Assembly (NCBI RefSeq): GCF_002077175.1
Contig: NZ_CP014943.1
Span: 3,348,001-3,412,000 of the forward strand
From: Colwellia sp. PAMC 21821
GTDB lineage: Bacteria; Pseudomonadota; Gammaproteobacteria; Enterobacterales; Alteromonadaceae
Length of the DNA stretch: 64,000 nt
Reading direction: 5' to 3'
Below the pieces are notes generated by a model. It was given only the letters and a program-made list of their open reading frames with translations. It had not been told where the DNA came from and ran no database searches. Made by a program: the position numbers and the translations under genes. Positions 1 through 9,036 of the stretch are shown here, piece by piece (the stretch's first letter is position 1; the number at the start of each line of letters is the position of its first letter).

Positions 1-1554
1 AGAAACGACAAGGTTTTAACCCCGAAATATGCGCTAACTTGTAATAATAACCAAGATATTTACCAGTACTGGCAGGATGAAAATCACTATTCAACGCTAT
101 ATTGTTTAATATCGCAAGAGCGAATTATTCGACTTAAAAAGTTAGCTTTATCTGGGAAATCATTATTAGTTTTTAGCTTTATTCATAAAAGCAAAGGTAA
201 GTCATATTTTTATACTGCAGATGAAATACAGCTGAGTGATGATCCTGAATTTATGCAGCAATTTTTGGGATTTTCTGCGTCAAAAGCGCATTTTTCGGTT
301 TCTCAATTAAGCTTGTTGGATGTAGATACAAGCTGCGCCGAATCTCACTTTACTTTATCTAATAGTATCACTCAGAAAAATGAATATTTAAATGCCCCTG
401 TATCTGATGAGGTTAAGACATTATTAGCTAAAATACCTTATATTGTTGTGGTAAGTGATATTACGCAGGATGAAATGCTGCATGCTTATAAGGCGTTGTC
501 TTATGAAGGAATTAATACGGTTAAATTAAAAAGATTTGGTCATAAACGTTTAAGTAAACCGTTCAGTGTTGATGAAGTTGGCATAAACTATAGAAATCAG
601 CGACAAGAATTACGCTTTACCTATAAGACCCCGGCTAATATTAAAATTGATAATGTTATTTCGTCAGGATCTTCACTTAATTTCTCGACGTCTGGTTTAA
701 AAATTGTATTAGATAAAGCGACAACCTTGGTAGCCGGTGACATTGTTCATTTAGGTTTGCCCAAGCTGCAACAAATAACATCGGTGTTCGACTTAACTGG
801 CTTACCCTATGAGGTAATACGAGTTAATCGCACTAAAACTATCGTTAATTTAAGAGTTTATATTGAAAAACATCAACATATAGGTCGTAAGTTTTTTAAA
901 GCATTGATTGATAAAAACCGTCATAAATTAACTTCAGACGAATATGCTCAGTCTAATCCTGGCTTAGCTAAAGCGCTGAGGAATATTTACAGTGCCAGTT
1001 CCAAGTTACCGACACTTGTTGTGCAAACAAGTGGAAGCCGTTATAAGTCGGATGTTATTGCAAGTGGCGACCCTAGTGGTAAGTTAATGGCCGAAATGGC
1101 GCAATTAAGTGATCGTAAATCTTATTACAACTTATACCCAATATTGGGGCATGCAGATTTCATGAATAACTTAACGGTTAAGTTAAAGAAAATGCAGAAC
1201 ACAGAAACAGCAAGTTCTAAAGTGCTTTATATCGCGATTAACCCTAGCGTCGACAGGGTAGATAAAGCCGTAACCATAAAGCTGTCGGCAGAGTTAGACA
1301 GTGAAGAATTAAAGCAATCTTTTATTCATCAAGCATTGAAAAACGGTCAATTTTTCTGTGTGTTGATGAAGCTATCACGTGCTGCAGGACCTGATATGAA
1401 TCACCTGAATCCAGAACTTAGCTATATTAGTTCTTACGCCATTCATCGCGGTAAACAAATTGAACAAGAAATATGGAGCGTTGCAGGTATTGCGCAAATT
1501 TTTGATATTACCCAAGAAGTGATTTTTCGTTATCGTTTAATGCGTAAAAACTAA
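1..1554 (+). CDS. PilZ-domain protein, 5' end missing
   Basis: The frame is open from base 1, so the gene starts upstream of the window; 517 residues are visible. PilZ domains bind cyclic-di-GMP. The ligand signature is present: an R-x3-R-like segment (RNQRQELRF) encoded near 590-620, then N-x-S-x2-G (NFSTSGLKI) about 30 residues later. The flanking parts carry no motif I recognise and there is no signal peptide or membrane segment in the visible part. The first in-frame ATG is at 253, but the open frame upstream reads as normal coding sequence, so 253 is not the real start. The following gene lies 360 bp away behind a large hairpin, so this gene probably ends its transcript here. Function beyond c-di-GMP binding is not inferable. 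Confidence 0.8.
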   Translation, partial: RNDKVLTPKYALTCNNNQDIYQYWQDENHYSTLYCLISQERIIRLKKLALSGKSLLVFSFIHKSKGKSYFYTADEIQLSDDPEFMQQFLGFSASKAHFSVSQLSLLDVDTSCAESHFTLSNSITQKNEYLNAPVSDEVKTLLAKIPYIVVVSDITQDEMLHAYKALSYEGINTVKLKRFGHKRLSKPFSVDEVGINYRNQRQELRFTYKTPANIKIDNVISSGSSLNFSTSGLKIVLDKATTLVAGDIVHLGLPKLQQITSVFDLTGLPYEVIRVNRTKTIVNLRVYIEKHQHIGRKFFKALIDKNRHKLTSDEYAQSNPGLAKALRNIYSASSKLPTLVVQTSGSRYKSDVIASGDPSGKLMAEMAQLSDRKSYYNLYPILGHADFMNNLTVKLKKMQNTETASSKVLYIAINPSVDRVDKAVTIKLSAELDSEELKQSFIHQALKNGQFFCVLMKLSRAAGPDMNHLNPELSYISSYAIHRGKQIEQEIWSVAGIAQIFDITQEVIFRYRLMRKN

Positions 1555-1636
1555 AGTAAAATTACTCGGTATTTTAATAACCCAGATAACTGAAAAAATT
1601 AAAGTAAAAAATATACTATAGGTTTAATTTTATTTG

Positions 1637-1678
1637 ATTATTTATCAGCTAAGTCAATCAGCTTAGCTGATAAATAAT
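1637..1678. terminator. Long perfect inverted repeat after the PilZ gene
   Basis: A perfect 17-bp stem (1637-1653 pairing with 1662-1678, ATTATTTATCAGCTAAG arm) closes an 8-nt loop. No T-run follows on the plus strand, so it is not a textbook intrinsic terminator. It may still act as a transcript-end or stability hairpin, or be a protein-binding palindrome. The rest of 1555-1857 holds nothing else I can name. Confidence 0.4.
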
Positions 1679-1857
1679 GAAATCGAACCCGTGCATCTTT
1701 TTGGGTGCAGACATTAAATTCCCTCCTGAATAGTTAGACGCAATAACCAGAAATTATACAGTCATACTAATTCACTGACTAATCTCCTGGTCAACTATTT
1801 GCTATGCAGTTTATAGCCAAAATTTAACAGAAACTAAAATAAACTTGTGCAGAAATA

Positions 1858-1886
1858 TTCACATAGCAAGAATAAACTCTTATAAT
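1858..1886 (+). promoter_or_regulatory. Sigma70-type promoter for the metal-related pair
   Basis: TTCACA at 1858-1863 and TATAAT at 1881-1886 are separated by exactly 17 bp, giving 5/6 and 6/6 matches to the consensus hexamers. The predicted start near 1893 leaves a short leader before the ATG at 1915. Confidence 0.6.
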
Positions 1887-1914
1887 ATAGCTTCCATTGT
1901 ATTTAGAGTTTTTT

Positions 1915-2289
1915 ATGTTTAAAGCAGCTTCAAGAGTCTTCGTTATCGCGTTTATGCTTATTGCCTTTATTGGGCAAGCAATCGCTTTTAATAGCGCTAT
2001 GTCTTGCGAAACATCAGAGAACTCTATTTCTGCGAACTCAAGTGAGCAATTAAAGTACAACGGGTCAGAGAAAAATGTTCCCGATAGCTTAGAAGATTGC
2101 TGTGGCATTGAATGTTGTGATCTTGATTGTACTTGTGTTGCTAATGCGTGTTCTTCCTTCATGAATGTTGGCACTGAAGTTGATGCAACTAAGGTTGACA
2201 CTTTAAATGAAACTGCTGGTTTGCTAAAAACAGAACAACCAAAAGCCTTTTCTACTTTACTCTATCGCCCTCCAATTTTTATCTCTTAA
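1915..2289 (+). CDS. Cys-rich exported protein, possible metal binder
   Basis: A 124-residue protein with a clear signal peptide (residues 1-24, cleavage after AIA). Seven cysteines fall within residues 62-79, in the pattern CC-x3-CC-x3-C-x-C-x4-C, and another lies at residue 31. I chose the ATG at 1915 over a TTG at 1897 because the signal peptide then begins normally and the sigma70-type promoter sits correctly. I do not recognise the family with certainty; size, export signal and Cys-rich core resemble the small CopL-like or metal-binding exported proteins of Proteobacteria. It lies 93 bp upstream of a TonB receptor gene with a His-rich N-terminus, so the two probably form one transcript concerned with a transition metal. 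The metal itself is unknown. Confidence 0.6.
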   Translation: MFKAASRVFVIAFMLIAFIGQAIAFNSAMSCETSENSISANSSEQLKYNGSEKNVPDSLEDCCGIECCDLDCTCVANACSSFMNVGTEVDATKVDTLNETAGLLKTEQPKAFSTLLYRPPIFIS

Positions 2290-2382
2290 GTACTACACCA
2301 GAAATATATATGTAACCTATAACTCTTTAAGTTAATTGACACTACTGTGCTGATTAACTACCAAGTAATACCTGAGGTAAAA

Positions 2383-4392
2383 ATGTTTAAAAAGTCATTA
2401 ATAACGCCAGTAGTTCTACTGTTAATTCCTGCGTTTGCCTGCGCGAATGAAAATAGCAACGAAGATAAGCATGATCACGACCACCAAGAAAAGCCAACAC
2501 ATCATGAGCACAAAGAGGAGAAGATTGAACGAATTCAAGTAAGCGCTTCTCGTTTAGGTCGTATTGTTACTGAGTCGGCAACACGTACCGAGATTATTAA
2601 CGGTGAAGAAATACAAGAAAAAGCCCTAATGCGCCCGGGTAATATCTCTATGTTAGTGGCTGAAACGGGAGGTGTTAGAGTACAAACCACTTCGCCAGCG
2701 TTAGGTAGTGCTAACATTCGATTGCAAGGGTTGTATGGTCGTTATACACAACTGTTAAGTGATGGTTTACCTTTATATGGCGGCCAAACTGCTTCAATTG
2801 GCTTGTTACAAATTCCCCCTACAGACCTTGCAAATGTAGAAATAATTAAAGGCTCAGCTTCTTCACTTTATGGTGGCTCTGCGCTGGGTGGGGTAATAAA
2901 CTTGATCTCGCGAACGCCTTCGAATGAGTATGAAGGTGAAGTGTTAGTCAATGCGACCTCAAAAAACGGTCAAGATATTACTTCGTACTTTGCATCTCCA
3001 TTTACAGATAACTTAAGCGCATCGGTAACTACAGGAATTCATCATCAAGAAGAGCAAGACTTAGATGACGATGGCTGGATCGATTTAGCTGGCTATGAAA
3101 GAGGCAGTGTTCGCCCTCGGTTTTATTGGCAAGACGACAGTGGTGCAAACTTTTACCTTACATTGGGGGCAATGAAAGAACAAAGAGTTGGTGGCACATT
3201 AGATGGCGCTACTGTTAGCGATGGCAATGAATTTCCATTAACACAAAATACTCTTAGAACGGATCTTGGCTTTATCTATGATCAACCCTTAGGTGACGTT
3301 TTAAATTTAAATCTTCGTGGCTCAGCAATGAATCAAGACCATGAACATGAGTTTGGTGCTGTGCTAGAAGACGATAGTCACGAAAGTTATCTGATCGAGA
3401 CGAGCTTGTCGGGATATTCTGATAAAACGGCGTGGTTAGTTGGCTTAGCGCTTCAGTCTGAAAAGTTCGCCTCGGAAACTTTTTCTGAGTTTGATTACTC
3501 TTATCAAGTACCTGGACTGTTTTCTCAACTTGATTATGAAGCAAGTGATGTTGTTTCATTGTCGCTAAGCGCACGTACTGACTGGCACAGTGAATATGGT
3601 ACACAAGTTAGCCCACGTATTTCAGTATTGTATAGCCCAGAAAACTGGACCTTCAGGGGCGCATTTGGACAAGGTTTTTTCGCACCTAGCCCATTTATTG
3701 AAGATCTTGATGAAACAGGCTTATCTCGCCTTGAGCCTCTAGAAAACCTTGAAGAAGAGCAAGCGACTACTGCTTCTATAGATATTAGCTACGTGTTCGA
3801 CAGCGTAGAAACGAGCTTAACGTTATTTTCTTCAACTATTGATAATGTTACTGAATTAGACGTTATTAGCGGTGCTGACCAAGCTTTTGGTAAACAAGTT
3901 CGTATTGTAAATGCGCTAGGCGAAAGTGAAATAAAGGGTGCTGAATTATTACTGCGTTATCGCTGGCAAGATATTAAGTTTACCGGCAGTTATTTATATA
4001 CAGACGCCACTAAAGAAAGTGATTCTGGTTTTAATCGAGTACCTTTAGCACTTACGCCCCAGCATTCTGCCGGCCTTGTTGTTATGTGGGAAGAGCACGG
4101 TAGCCATTTACTAGGATTTGAAGCTTACTATACCGGAACACAACAACTTGAGAACAACCCATACCGCGATCGTAGCAAAGCTTATTGGCACTTAGGGTTG
4201 TTAGGTCAAATAACTATAGGACAAGTTAGCTTCTTTGTTAATGCTGAAAATTTGCTTAATGTGCGACAAACTAAAGAAGATCCTTTGTTGTTGCCTGAAC
4301 AAGCGCCTAGCGGTAGATGGACAACCAATATTTGGTCAAGAAACGATGGTTTTACCGTTAATGCTGGTTTTCGTTTTCAATTTGGCGGTTAA
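2383..4392 (+). CDS. TonB-dependent outer-membrane receptor with His-rich N-terminus
   Basis: This 669-residue protein has a signal peptide (residues 1-21). A metal-binding-looking segment with six histidines follows at residues 30-43, then a plug domain starting at the TonB-box-like IERIQVSAS and containing the plug motif SSLYGGSALGGVINLI, then a 22-strand-type barrel. The ATG at 2383 has a GAGG ribosome-binding site at 2374-2377; a GTG at 2347 is in frame but has no such site and would bury the signal peptide. His-rich N-termini occur in zinc, copper and nickel receptors of this superfamily (for example ZnuD). The upstream Cys-rich exported protein supports a metal substrate. The exact ligand cannot be read from sequence. 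The protein ends in RFQFGG rather than a terminal aromatic residue. Confidence 0.85.
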   Translation: MFKKSLITPVVLLLIPAFACANENSNEDKHDHDHQEKPTHHEHKEEKIERIQVSASRLGRIVTESATRTEIINGEEIQEKALMRPGNISMLVAETGGVRVQTTSPALGSANIRLQGLYGRYTQLLSDGLPLYGGQTASIGLLQIPPTDLANVEIIKGSASSLYGGSALGGVINLISRTPSNEYEGEVLVNATSKNGQDITSYFASPFTDNLSASVTTGIHHQEEQDLDDDGWIDLAGYERGSVRPRFYWQDDSGANFYLTLGAMKEQRVGGTLDGATVSDGNEFPLTQNTLRTDLGFIYDQPLGDVLNLNLRGSAMNQDHEHEFGAVLEDDSHESYLIETSLSGYSDKTAWLVGLALQSEKFASETFSEFDYSYQVPGLFSQLDYEASDVVSLSLSARTDWHSEYGTQVSPRISVLYSPENWTFRGAFGQGFFAPSPFIEDLDETGLSRLEPLENLEEEQATTASIDISYVFDSVETSLTLFSSTIDNVTELDVISGADQAFGKQVRIVNALGESEIKGAELLLRYRWQDIKFTGSYLYTDATKESDSGFNRVPLALTPQHSAGLVVMWEEHGSHLLGFEAYYTGTQQLENNPYRDRSKAYWHLGLLGQITIGQVSFFVNAENLLNVRQTKEDPLLLPEQAPSGRWTTNIWSRNDGFTVNAGFRFQFGG

Positions 4393-4469
4393 AAATATCA
4401 TTGTTCAGGTTCAACATTTAGTTCCTGAACAATTTAATTAGGGCAGTCAAGCCAGCGCGTAAAGCTTTA

Positions 4470-4503
4470 GGGGCAGCTACAGTAAGTAGCTGCCCCATTT
4501 TTT
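4470..4503 (+). terminator. Intrinsic terminator after the TonB receptor gene
   Basis: An 11-bp perfect stem (GGGGCAGCTAC at 4470-4480 pairing with 4486-4496) with a 5-nt loop is followed by ATTTTTTCT. It lies between the convergent receptor and serB genes. The T-run is only on the plus strand. Confidence 0.85.
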
Positions 4504-5544
4504 CTATTTAAGCCAATGTAATAAACAATCTAGGCCAGATTTAGTGATACAAGCATCTGCTTGAGCTAGCACTAAAGGTTTTGCATGAAAGGCAACACCT
4601 AAGTGTGCAGCGGCCATCATTACCAAATCGTTAGCACCATCGCCCATGGCAACCGTTTGTGTTGGCGCAATATCAAATTCACTTTGTAATTGCTGTAAAC
4701 AAACAGCCTTTGCTTGTGCGTCAATTACATCACCTAAAACCTTTCCCGTTAGTTTATGTTCAGTGATTTCTAAAACGTTAGCTACCGCGGCGTCTAGTGA
4801 CAACATTTGTTTTAAATGATCAGCAAAATAAGTAAAACCACCTGAGGCAATTGCCACGCGCCATTGATGTTTTTTCAACGCAGTTACTAAGGTTTCTAAC
4901 CCTTCCATTAGCGGTATGTTTTTCGCAACTTGCGCTAATATTTCTTCAGGGGCATTTTGCAATTTAGCAACTCGTTGATGCAAACTTTGGCTAAAATCTA
5001 GTTGTCCTTGCATGGCTAGTTCAGTTACTGCTGATACTTCTTCGCCCACACCAGCAAGTGCAGCTATTTCATCAATACATTCAATTTTTATGGTGGTTGA
5101 GTCCATATCCATTACTAGCAAGCCGGGTGCTGAAAGAGTTGGCGCATCGACTAATAAAGCGGATTCAATTTTTTCGGCAATATTGAATGTCGACAAGCGA
5201 TCTCTGGCTTGTTTAATATCGATTACTTTTACACCTAATCGATAGCTAATAGCATTATTTCGCTGATTAATTTTATGCAGGCAGAGCAAACTAATTTCGC
5301 ACTCACTGAGTAAATTTACTAAGGTGGCTATTTTGATATCACCAAAAACAACAAGCTCGATTGTGTCTGAAACATTACTTGGGGCTGTCGCATTATCCTG
5401 TTCACTTAAAACTAAGGCTTGCTGTGCTTGATCAAAATTAATAGCCATATTGTTAGTGGTTGAGTCGACAGGTAACCATTGTGCTAAATTTAAGTACTGA
5501 ATATCCTTCAAAGGAAAAGATTTATTTTGGTTTGTCACGGTCAT
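4504..5544 (-). CDS. serB: Phosphoserine phosphatase SerB
   Basis: Last step of serine biosynthesis: hydrolysis of O-phosphoserine, in the cytoplasm. The HAD motifs are all visible: D146-M-D148-S-T (nucleophile), the ASGGF segment (motif II region) and GDGANDL (metal-binding motif). The protein is 346 residues, slightly longer than E. coli SerB because of a longer N-terminal ACT-like region. It is transcribed divergently from the smp-type membrane gene, the same arrangement as serB/smp in E. coli, which supports both names. The short region between them carries both promoters. Confidence 0.95.
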   Translation of the reverse strand: MTVTNQNKSFPLKDIQYLNLAQWLPVDSTTNNMAINFDQAQQALVLSEQDNATAPSNVSDTIELVVFGDIKIATLVNLLSECEISLLCLHKINQRNNAISYRLGVKVIDIKQARDRLSTFNIAEKIESALLVDAPTLSAPGLLVMDMDSTTIKIECIDEIAALAGVGEEVSAVTELAMQGQLDFSQSLHQRVAKLQNAPEEILAQVAKNIPLMEGLETLVTALKKHQWRVAIASGGFTYFADHLKQMLSLDAAVANVLEITEHKLTGKVLGDVIDAQAKAVCLQQLQSEFDIAPTQTVAMGDGANDLVMMAAAHLGVAFHAKPLVLAQADACITKSGLDCLLHWLK

Positions 5545-5645
5545 ACCTTATTTGAAAAACACGCTTTTAAACGATTATCCTAGTATAAAATATTTAAATT
5601 TAGTTCTATACTGTAGTTATAAAAATGTAGGAAGCAAATCGTTTG

Positions 5646-6248
5646 ATGAAGCAAATAGAACAGCCTTTATACCCTAAATTATCGTCGATTTATAATAAAA
5701 TATTGCAATTAGCTATAGCTATTTTGTTGATTGTTTTATTGATGGATTTTTGGGTGACTAGTCGCGACACTCAACAAATGCATATTCAAGATCATGCCAA
5801 TAAAATTGGTAAGCTTTACTTGGCACAAGCAGCAACAAGCGCTATGCCTTATTTAGCGCAAAAACCAAACCAGTTACAACAATATACCGATACCTTAGTT
5901 CAGCAGCCATTAGTGAAAAGTGTCCATATATATGGTATTACAGGGCAAGCAATGGCAAGTTCTGAGCAAGCAGAGTCGATTAATGATCTTTTTGGTATTA
6001 GCATTAGAAAAATAAACCAAACGGGTGATGTTTTTCCTTTCGTGCAAGAACTTCGTAGTGACAAGTTATACGGGTATATTCGATTATCGCTTCATCGTTC
6101 GATGTTGGCTGACGAACTGGCAGAAAACAGCCGTTCTCAATATGATATTATGCGCATATTGATGATAGTGGCGGGTGTTATTGGTTTTCTCTTAACGCGT
6201 GGCTTAAATCGCTTCAGCCGCCAAGGATTTAGACCCCCAACTCGATAG
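5646..6248 (+). CDS. smp: Smp/YtjB family membrane protein (AhpA-like)
   Basis: A 200-residue protein with one membrane segment near residues 18-37, a periplasmic loop of about 125 residues, and a second membrane segment near 168-185 followed by a short basic tail. This topology and its position divergent from serB match the Smp/YtjB family. I chose the ATG at 5646 because AGGAAG at 5629-5634 is well spaced from it; the upstream TTG at 5643 is the alternative. The molecular function of the family is not established. Confidence 0.8.
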   Translation: MKQIEQPLYPKLSSIYNKILQLAIAILLIVLLMDFWVTSRDTQQMHIQDHANKIGKLYLAQAATSAMPYLAQKPNQLQQYTDTLVQQPLVKSVHIYGITGQAMASSEQAESINDLFGISIRKINQTGDVFPFVQELRSDKLYGYIRLSLHRSMLADELAENSRSQYDIMRILMIVAGVIGFLLTRGLNRFSRQGFRPPTR

Positions 6249-6259
6249 CTCGGTGATAT

Positions 6260-7060
6260 TTAATCAGCTAATTTGGGTAAAACAGCGCTTATATTAGCTT
6301 CAAGCGCATGGGCTAGTTCTTCGGTTGATTCACTGCGAATGTTATCAAGTGCTTGAAACACATTGATTAACTGCAGTGGTGAGTTATCTAAGCCCTGAAA
6401 ACCACACAACGGCATTGCAGGCGCATCGGTTTCTAATACTAAGCTTGCCAATGGTAACCGCTTTATAGCCTTAATTGTTTTCTCTGCTCTCGGGTAAGTA
6501 ATAGTACCGCCGATACCTAATTTAAAACCTAAATCAATATACTGACAAGCTTGTTGGTAACTACCTGAAAAAGCGTGGATAATTCCACCTTGAGTTAGCT
6601 GTTTCTCTCGAAGCATGCGTTCAATATGTTGATGTGATCTACGGTGATGAACAATAATGGGCAAGTTGAAGGTTTTTGCTAAGTTAAGCTGTTGTTCAAA
6701 AACATGAATTTGCAGCGACAAATTATTTTGTTCTTTATCGATAACGCCATCAATTCCAGCCTCTCCAATCGCAACAATATCATCGATATTACGCTCTACC
6801 AAATTCGCTAAAAGACTCAGGCTATCGCTAGTTAAATCATTAAGAAACCAAGGATGAATACCTAAACACGGATGCAGGCTTAATTGTTCACTGTTGTATT
6901 TTTTAGCGAGTGTGAGTACTTTTTGCCAGTTTTTAGGACCAATACTAGGGATAACAATTTTGTGAATATGCGCTTGCTGGCATTGCTTTAACAGGTGAGG
7001 TAAATCGGCACTAAAGGCGTCAAAATCAAGGTGGCAATGACTGTCGGTGTAACTTAACAT
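6260..7060 (-). CDS. yjjV: TatD-family metal-dependent hydrolase (YjjV type)
   Basis: A 266-residue member of the TatD amidohydrolase-like family, predicted metal-dependent nucleases/hydrolases. Metal-ligand motifs are present: H-x-H in TDSHCHLDF at the N-terminus, the GEAGID glutamate, the IVHHRR histidines, and the C-terminal ETDAP aspartate. A longer frame begins at 7108, but the ATG at 7060 has an excellent AGGAGG site 6 bp upstream, and this gives the usual family N-terminus. It ends 12 bp from the convergent smp gene. In vivo substrate is unknown; membership of the YjjV subgroup rather than TatD or YcfH is an inference from the serB/smp-linked locus and overall sequence. Confidence 0.85.
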   Translation of the reverse strand: MLSYTDSHCHLDFDAFSADLPHLLKQCQQAHIHKIVIPSIGPKNWQKVLTLAKKYNSEQLSLHPCLGIHPWFLNDLTSDSLSLLANLVERNIDDIVAIGEAGIDGVIDKEQNNLSLQIHVFEQQLNLAKTFNLPIIVHHRRSHQHIERMLREKQLTQGGIIHAFSGSYQQACQYIDLGFKLGIGGTITYPRAEKTIKAIKRLPLASLVLETDAPAMPLCGFQGLDNSPLQLINVFQALDNIRSESTEELAHALEANISAVLPKLAD

Positions 7061-7150
7061 ATTGCGCCTCCTTGATTTCACATTAGCTACGGTCTTTAAA
7101 TTGTTCACACTTATTTTATGAGCATGAACAATATCGAGTAGCCGCTTTTT

Positions 7151-8890
7151 TTACATACGTTCCATTACGTCGATACCCAAAATGTCTAAGCCTTGCTTAA
7201 GGGTATTGGCAATGATGAAGCTAAGAGCTAATCGTGACTGCTTAACGTCGTTTGAAATTTCATCTTTTAATATCGGACATGCTTCGTAAAAACTCATGTA
7301 AAGGCTGGCAAGCTCATATAGGTAATTACACAGCAAGTTTGGCGTACACTCGCTAATGACAGAGTCGATAACATTTTCTAATTGTAATAATTTAAGCGCT
7401 AACGCTTTTTCTTGTGGTTCTACAATCACAATGGTCGGCATACTATCGTTGACTGAAAAGTCTGCTTTAGTGAAAATACTTTTAATACGCGAATAAGCAT
7501 ATTGTAAGTATGGTGCTGTAGCGCCTTCAAAACTGAGCATTGTTTTCCAGCTGAAAATATAATCGCTGGTACGGTTTTTTGATAAATCGGCAAATTTAAC
7601 CGCGCCAATACCTACTTTTTCAGCAATTTCAGTTAAATGCGCTTCTGAATAATCAGGATTTTTTTCGGCGATAACAACTTTTGCTCTAACCACGGCTTCA
7701 TCAAGTAATTCGGCGAGTTTAATGGTGCCACCGGTACGGGTTTTAAAAGGCTTACCATCGTCTCCCATCATCATGCCAAATGGGCAATGATCATAACCAA
7801 CGTGGTCCGGTAAGAAACCGGCTTTGCGGGCAACGATTTCAACTTGCTTAAAATGCAAAGCTTGACGAGCGTCAGTAAAAATAATAATTCGGTCGGCTTT
7901 GAGTTCGCCAACACGGTAGCGACATGCAGAAAGATCCGTTGTTGCGTATAAGTAACCGCCACCTGATTTTTGCACGATAAATACTGATGGGTCGCCATCT
8001 TTATTAGCCATTTCGTTAATAAAAACAACTTTAGCGCCTTGATCTTCTACCGCTATTTTTTGTGCCATTAATTCATCTATCACGTTTGATAAATCATCGT
8101 TATAAGCACTTTCACCCATAATGTCTTTACGCGCTAGTGTGACATTAAGTTTTTTATAAATGTCTTCACTGTGGCTAATTGAAATATCAATAAACTGTTG
8201 CCATAGGATTGCGCAATCTGCGTCGCCACTTTGCAGTTTAACCACATAATCGCGGGCACGGTCAGCAAAGCCGTCTTCGTTATCAAAACGAATTTTTGCT
8301 TCACGATAGAAATTTTCTAAATCAGAAAGAGCAGTTTCTGCAACCTCATCTGACGCTAATTTATCGCTTAAATGTGCGAGTAACATACCAAACTGCGTGC
8401 CCCAATCACCCATGTGATTTTGACGGATAACATGCTCACCACGAAACTCAAGCGCACGAACCACAGCATCACCAATGATGGTTGAGCGTAAGTGTCCTAC
8501 GTGCATTTCTTTCGCTAGGTTTGGCGCAGAATAATCAACCACAACGTTTTGTGGTTTTTCTGACTGGTTTACACCTAAATTTTTGTCGTTCGATATTTGG
8601 TTTAATTGTGCTGCTAACCAGTTTTGGTCTAAATGAATATTAATAAAACCAGGACCTGCTAATTCAACTTTTTCAGCAATGCCCGTTAAGTCAAGTGCTT
8701 CAACCACTTTGGTTGCCAATTCACGAGGATTAGTTTTTAATTTTTTAGCAGCACCCATAACACCGTTGGCTTGGTAATCACCAAAATTTGCACGGTTAGA
8801 TAAACTTATTGCAGGGTTTGTGCCTTCAGGTAAACCTGCTGCTGTCATTGCTGCACTAACTCTTTCACTTAGGATGTTACTAATATTCAT
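7151..8890 (-). CDS. argS: Arginyl-tRNA synthetase
   Basis: Charges tRNA-Arg in the cytoplasm. The 579-residue protein has the class I signature HVGH in [15 protein letters not shown] (about residues 122-136), an N-terminal Arg-tRNA-synthetase-type domain, the PFKTRTGG segment typical of ArgS near the KMSK position, and a C-terminal DALR anticodon-binding domain ending in the conserved DVMERM. Length is normal for the family. It lies about 90 bp upstream of yjjV on the same strand. Confidence 0.97.
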   Translation of the reverse strand: MNISNILSERVSAAMTAAGLPEGTNPAISLSNRANFGDYQANGVMGAAKKLKTNPRELATKVVEALDLTGIAEKVELAGPGFINIHLDQNWLAAQLNQISNDKNLGVNQSEKPQNVVVDYSAPNLAKEMHVGHLRSTIIGDAVVRALEFRGEHVIRQNHMGDWGTQFGMLLAHLSDKLASDEVAETALSDLENFYREAKIRFDNEDGFADRARDYVVKLQSGDADCAILWQQFIDISISHSEDIYKKLNVTLARKDIMGESAYNDDLSNVIDELMAQKIAVEDQGAKVVFINEMANKDGDPSVFIVQKSGGGYLYATTDLSACRYRVGELKADRIIIFTDARQALHFKQVEIVARKAGFLPDHVGYDHCPFGMMMGDDGKPFKTRTGGTIKLAELLDEAVVRAKVVIAEKNPDYSEAHLTEIAEKVGIGAVKFADLSKNRTSDYIFSWKTMLSFEGATAPYLQYAYSRIKSIFTKADFSVNDSMPTIVIVEPQEKALALKLLQLENVIDSVISECTPNLLCNYLYELASLYMSFYEACPILKDEISNDVKQSRLALSFIIANTLKQGLDILGIDVMERM

Positions 8891-8944
8891 TTTATTTAAC
8901 TCTTATTCAATTTAGGTTCAAGCTAGTGGTGTTCACTTGAATGA

Positions 8945-8973
8945 ATAAGCCTAATGATGGGCATTAGGCTTAT
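8945..8973 (-). terminator. Hairpin downstream of prfC
   Basis: A perfect 12-bp stem (ATAAGCCTAATG at 8945-8956 pairing with 8962-8973) with a 5-nt loop lies between argS and prfC. It sits 64 bp past the prfC stop. The tail is not a clean T-run, so the call as terminator is provisional. Confidence 0.55.
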
Positions 8974-9036
8974 AGATAAATTACGTGATTGACTTTAGTT
9001 TGTCATCAGTTACTTTTCATCGCTTATTTAAGCAGA

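Noticed and set aside
1824..2201. 125-codon minus-strand frame over the Cys-rich gene
   Set aside because: It is the antisense of a gene with a clear signal peptide, promoter and Cys cluster, and has no ribosome-binding site or recognisable motif.
4470..4503. Bidirectional use of the terminator for serB
   Set aside because: On the minus strand no T-run follows the hairpin, so only plus-strand termination is well supported.
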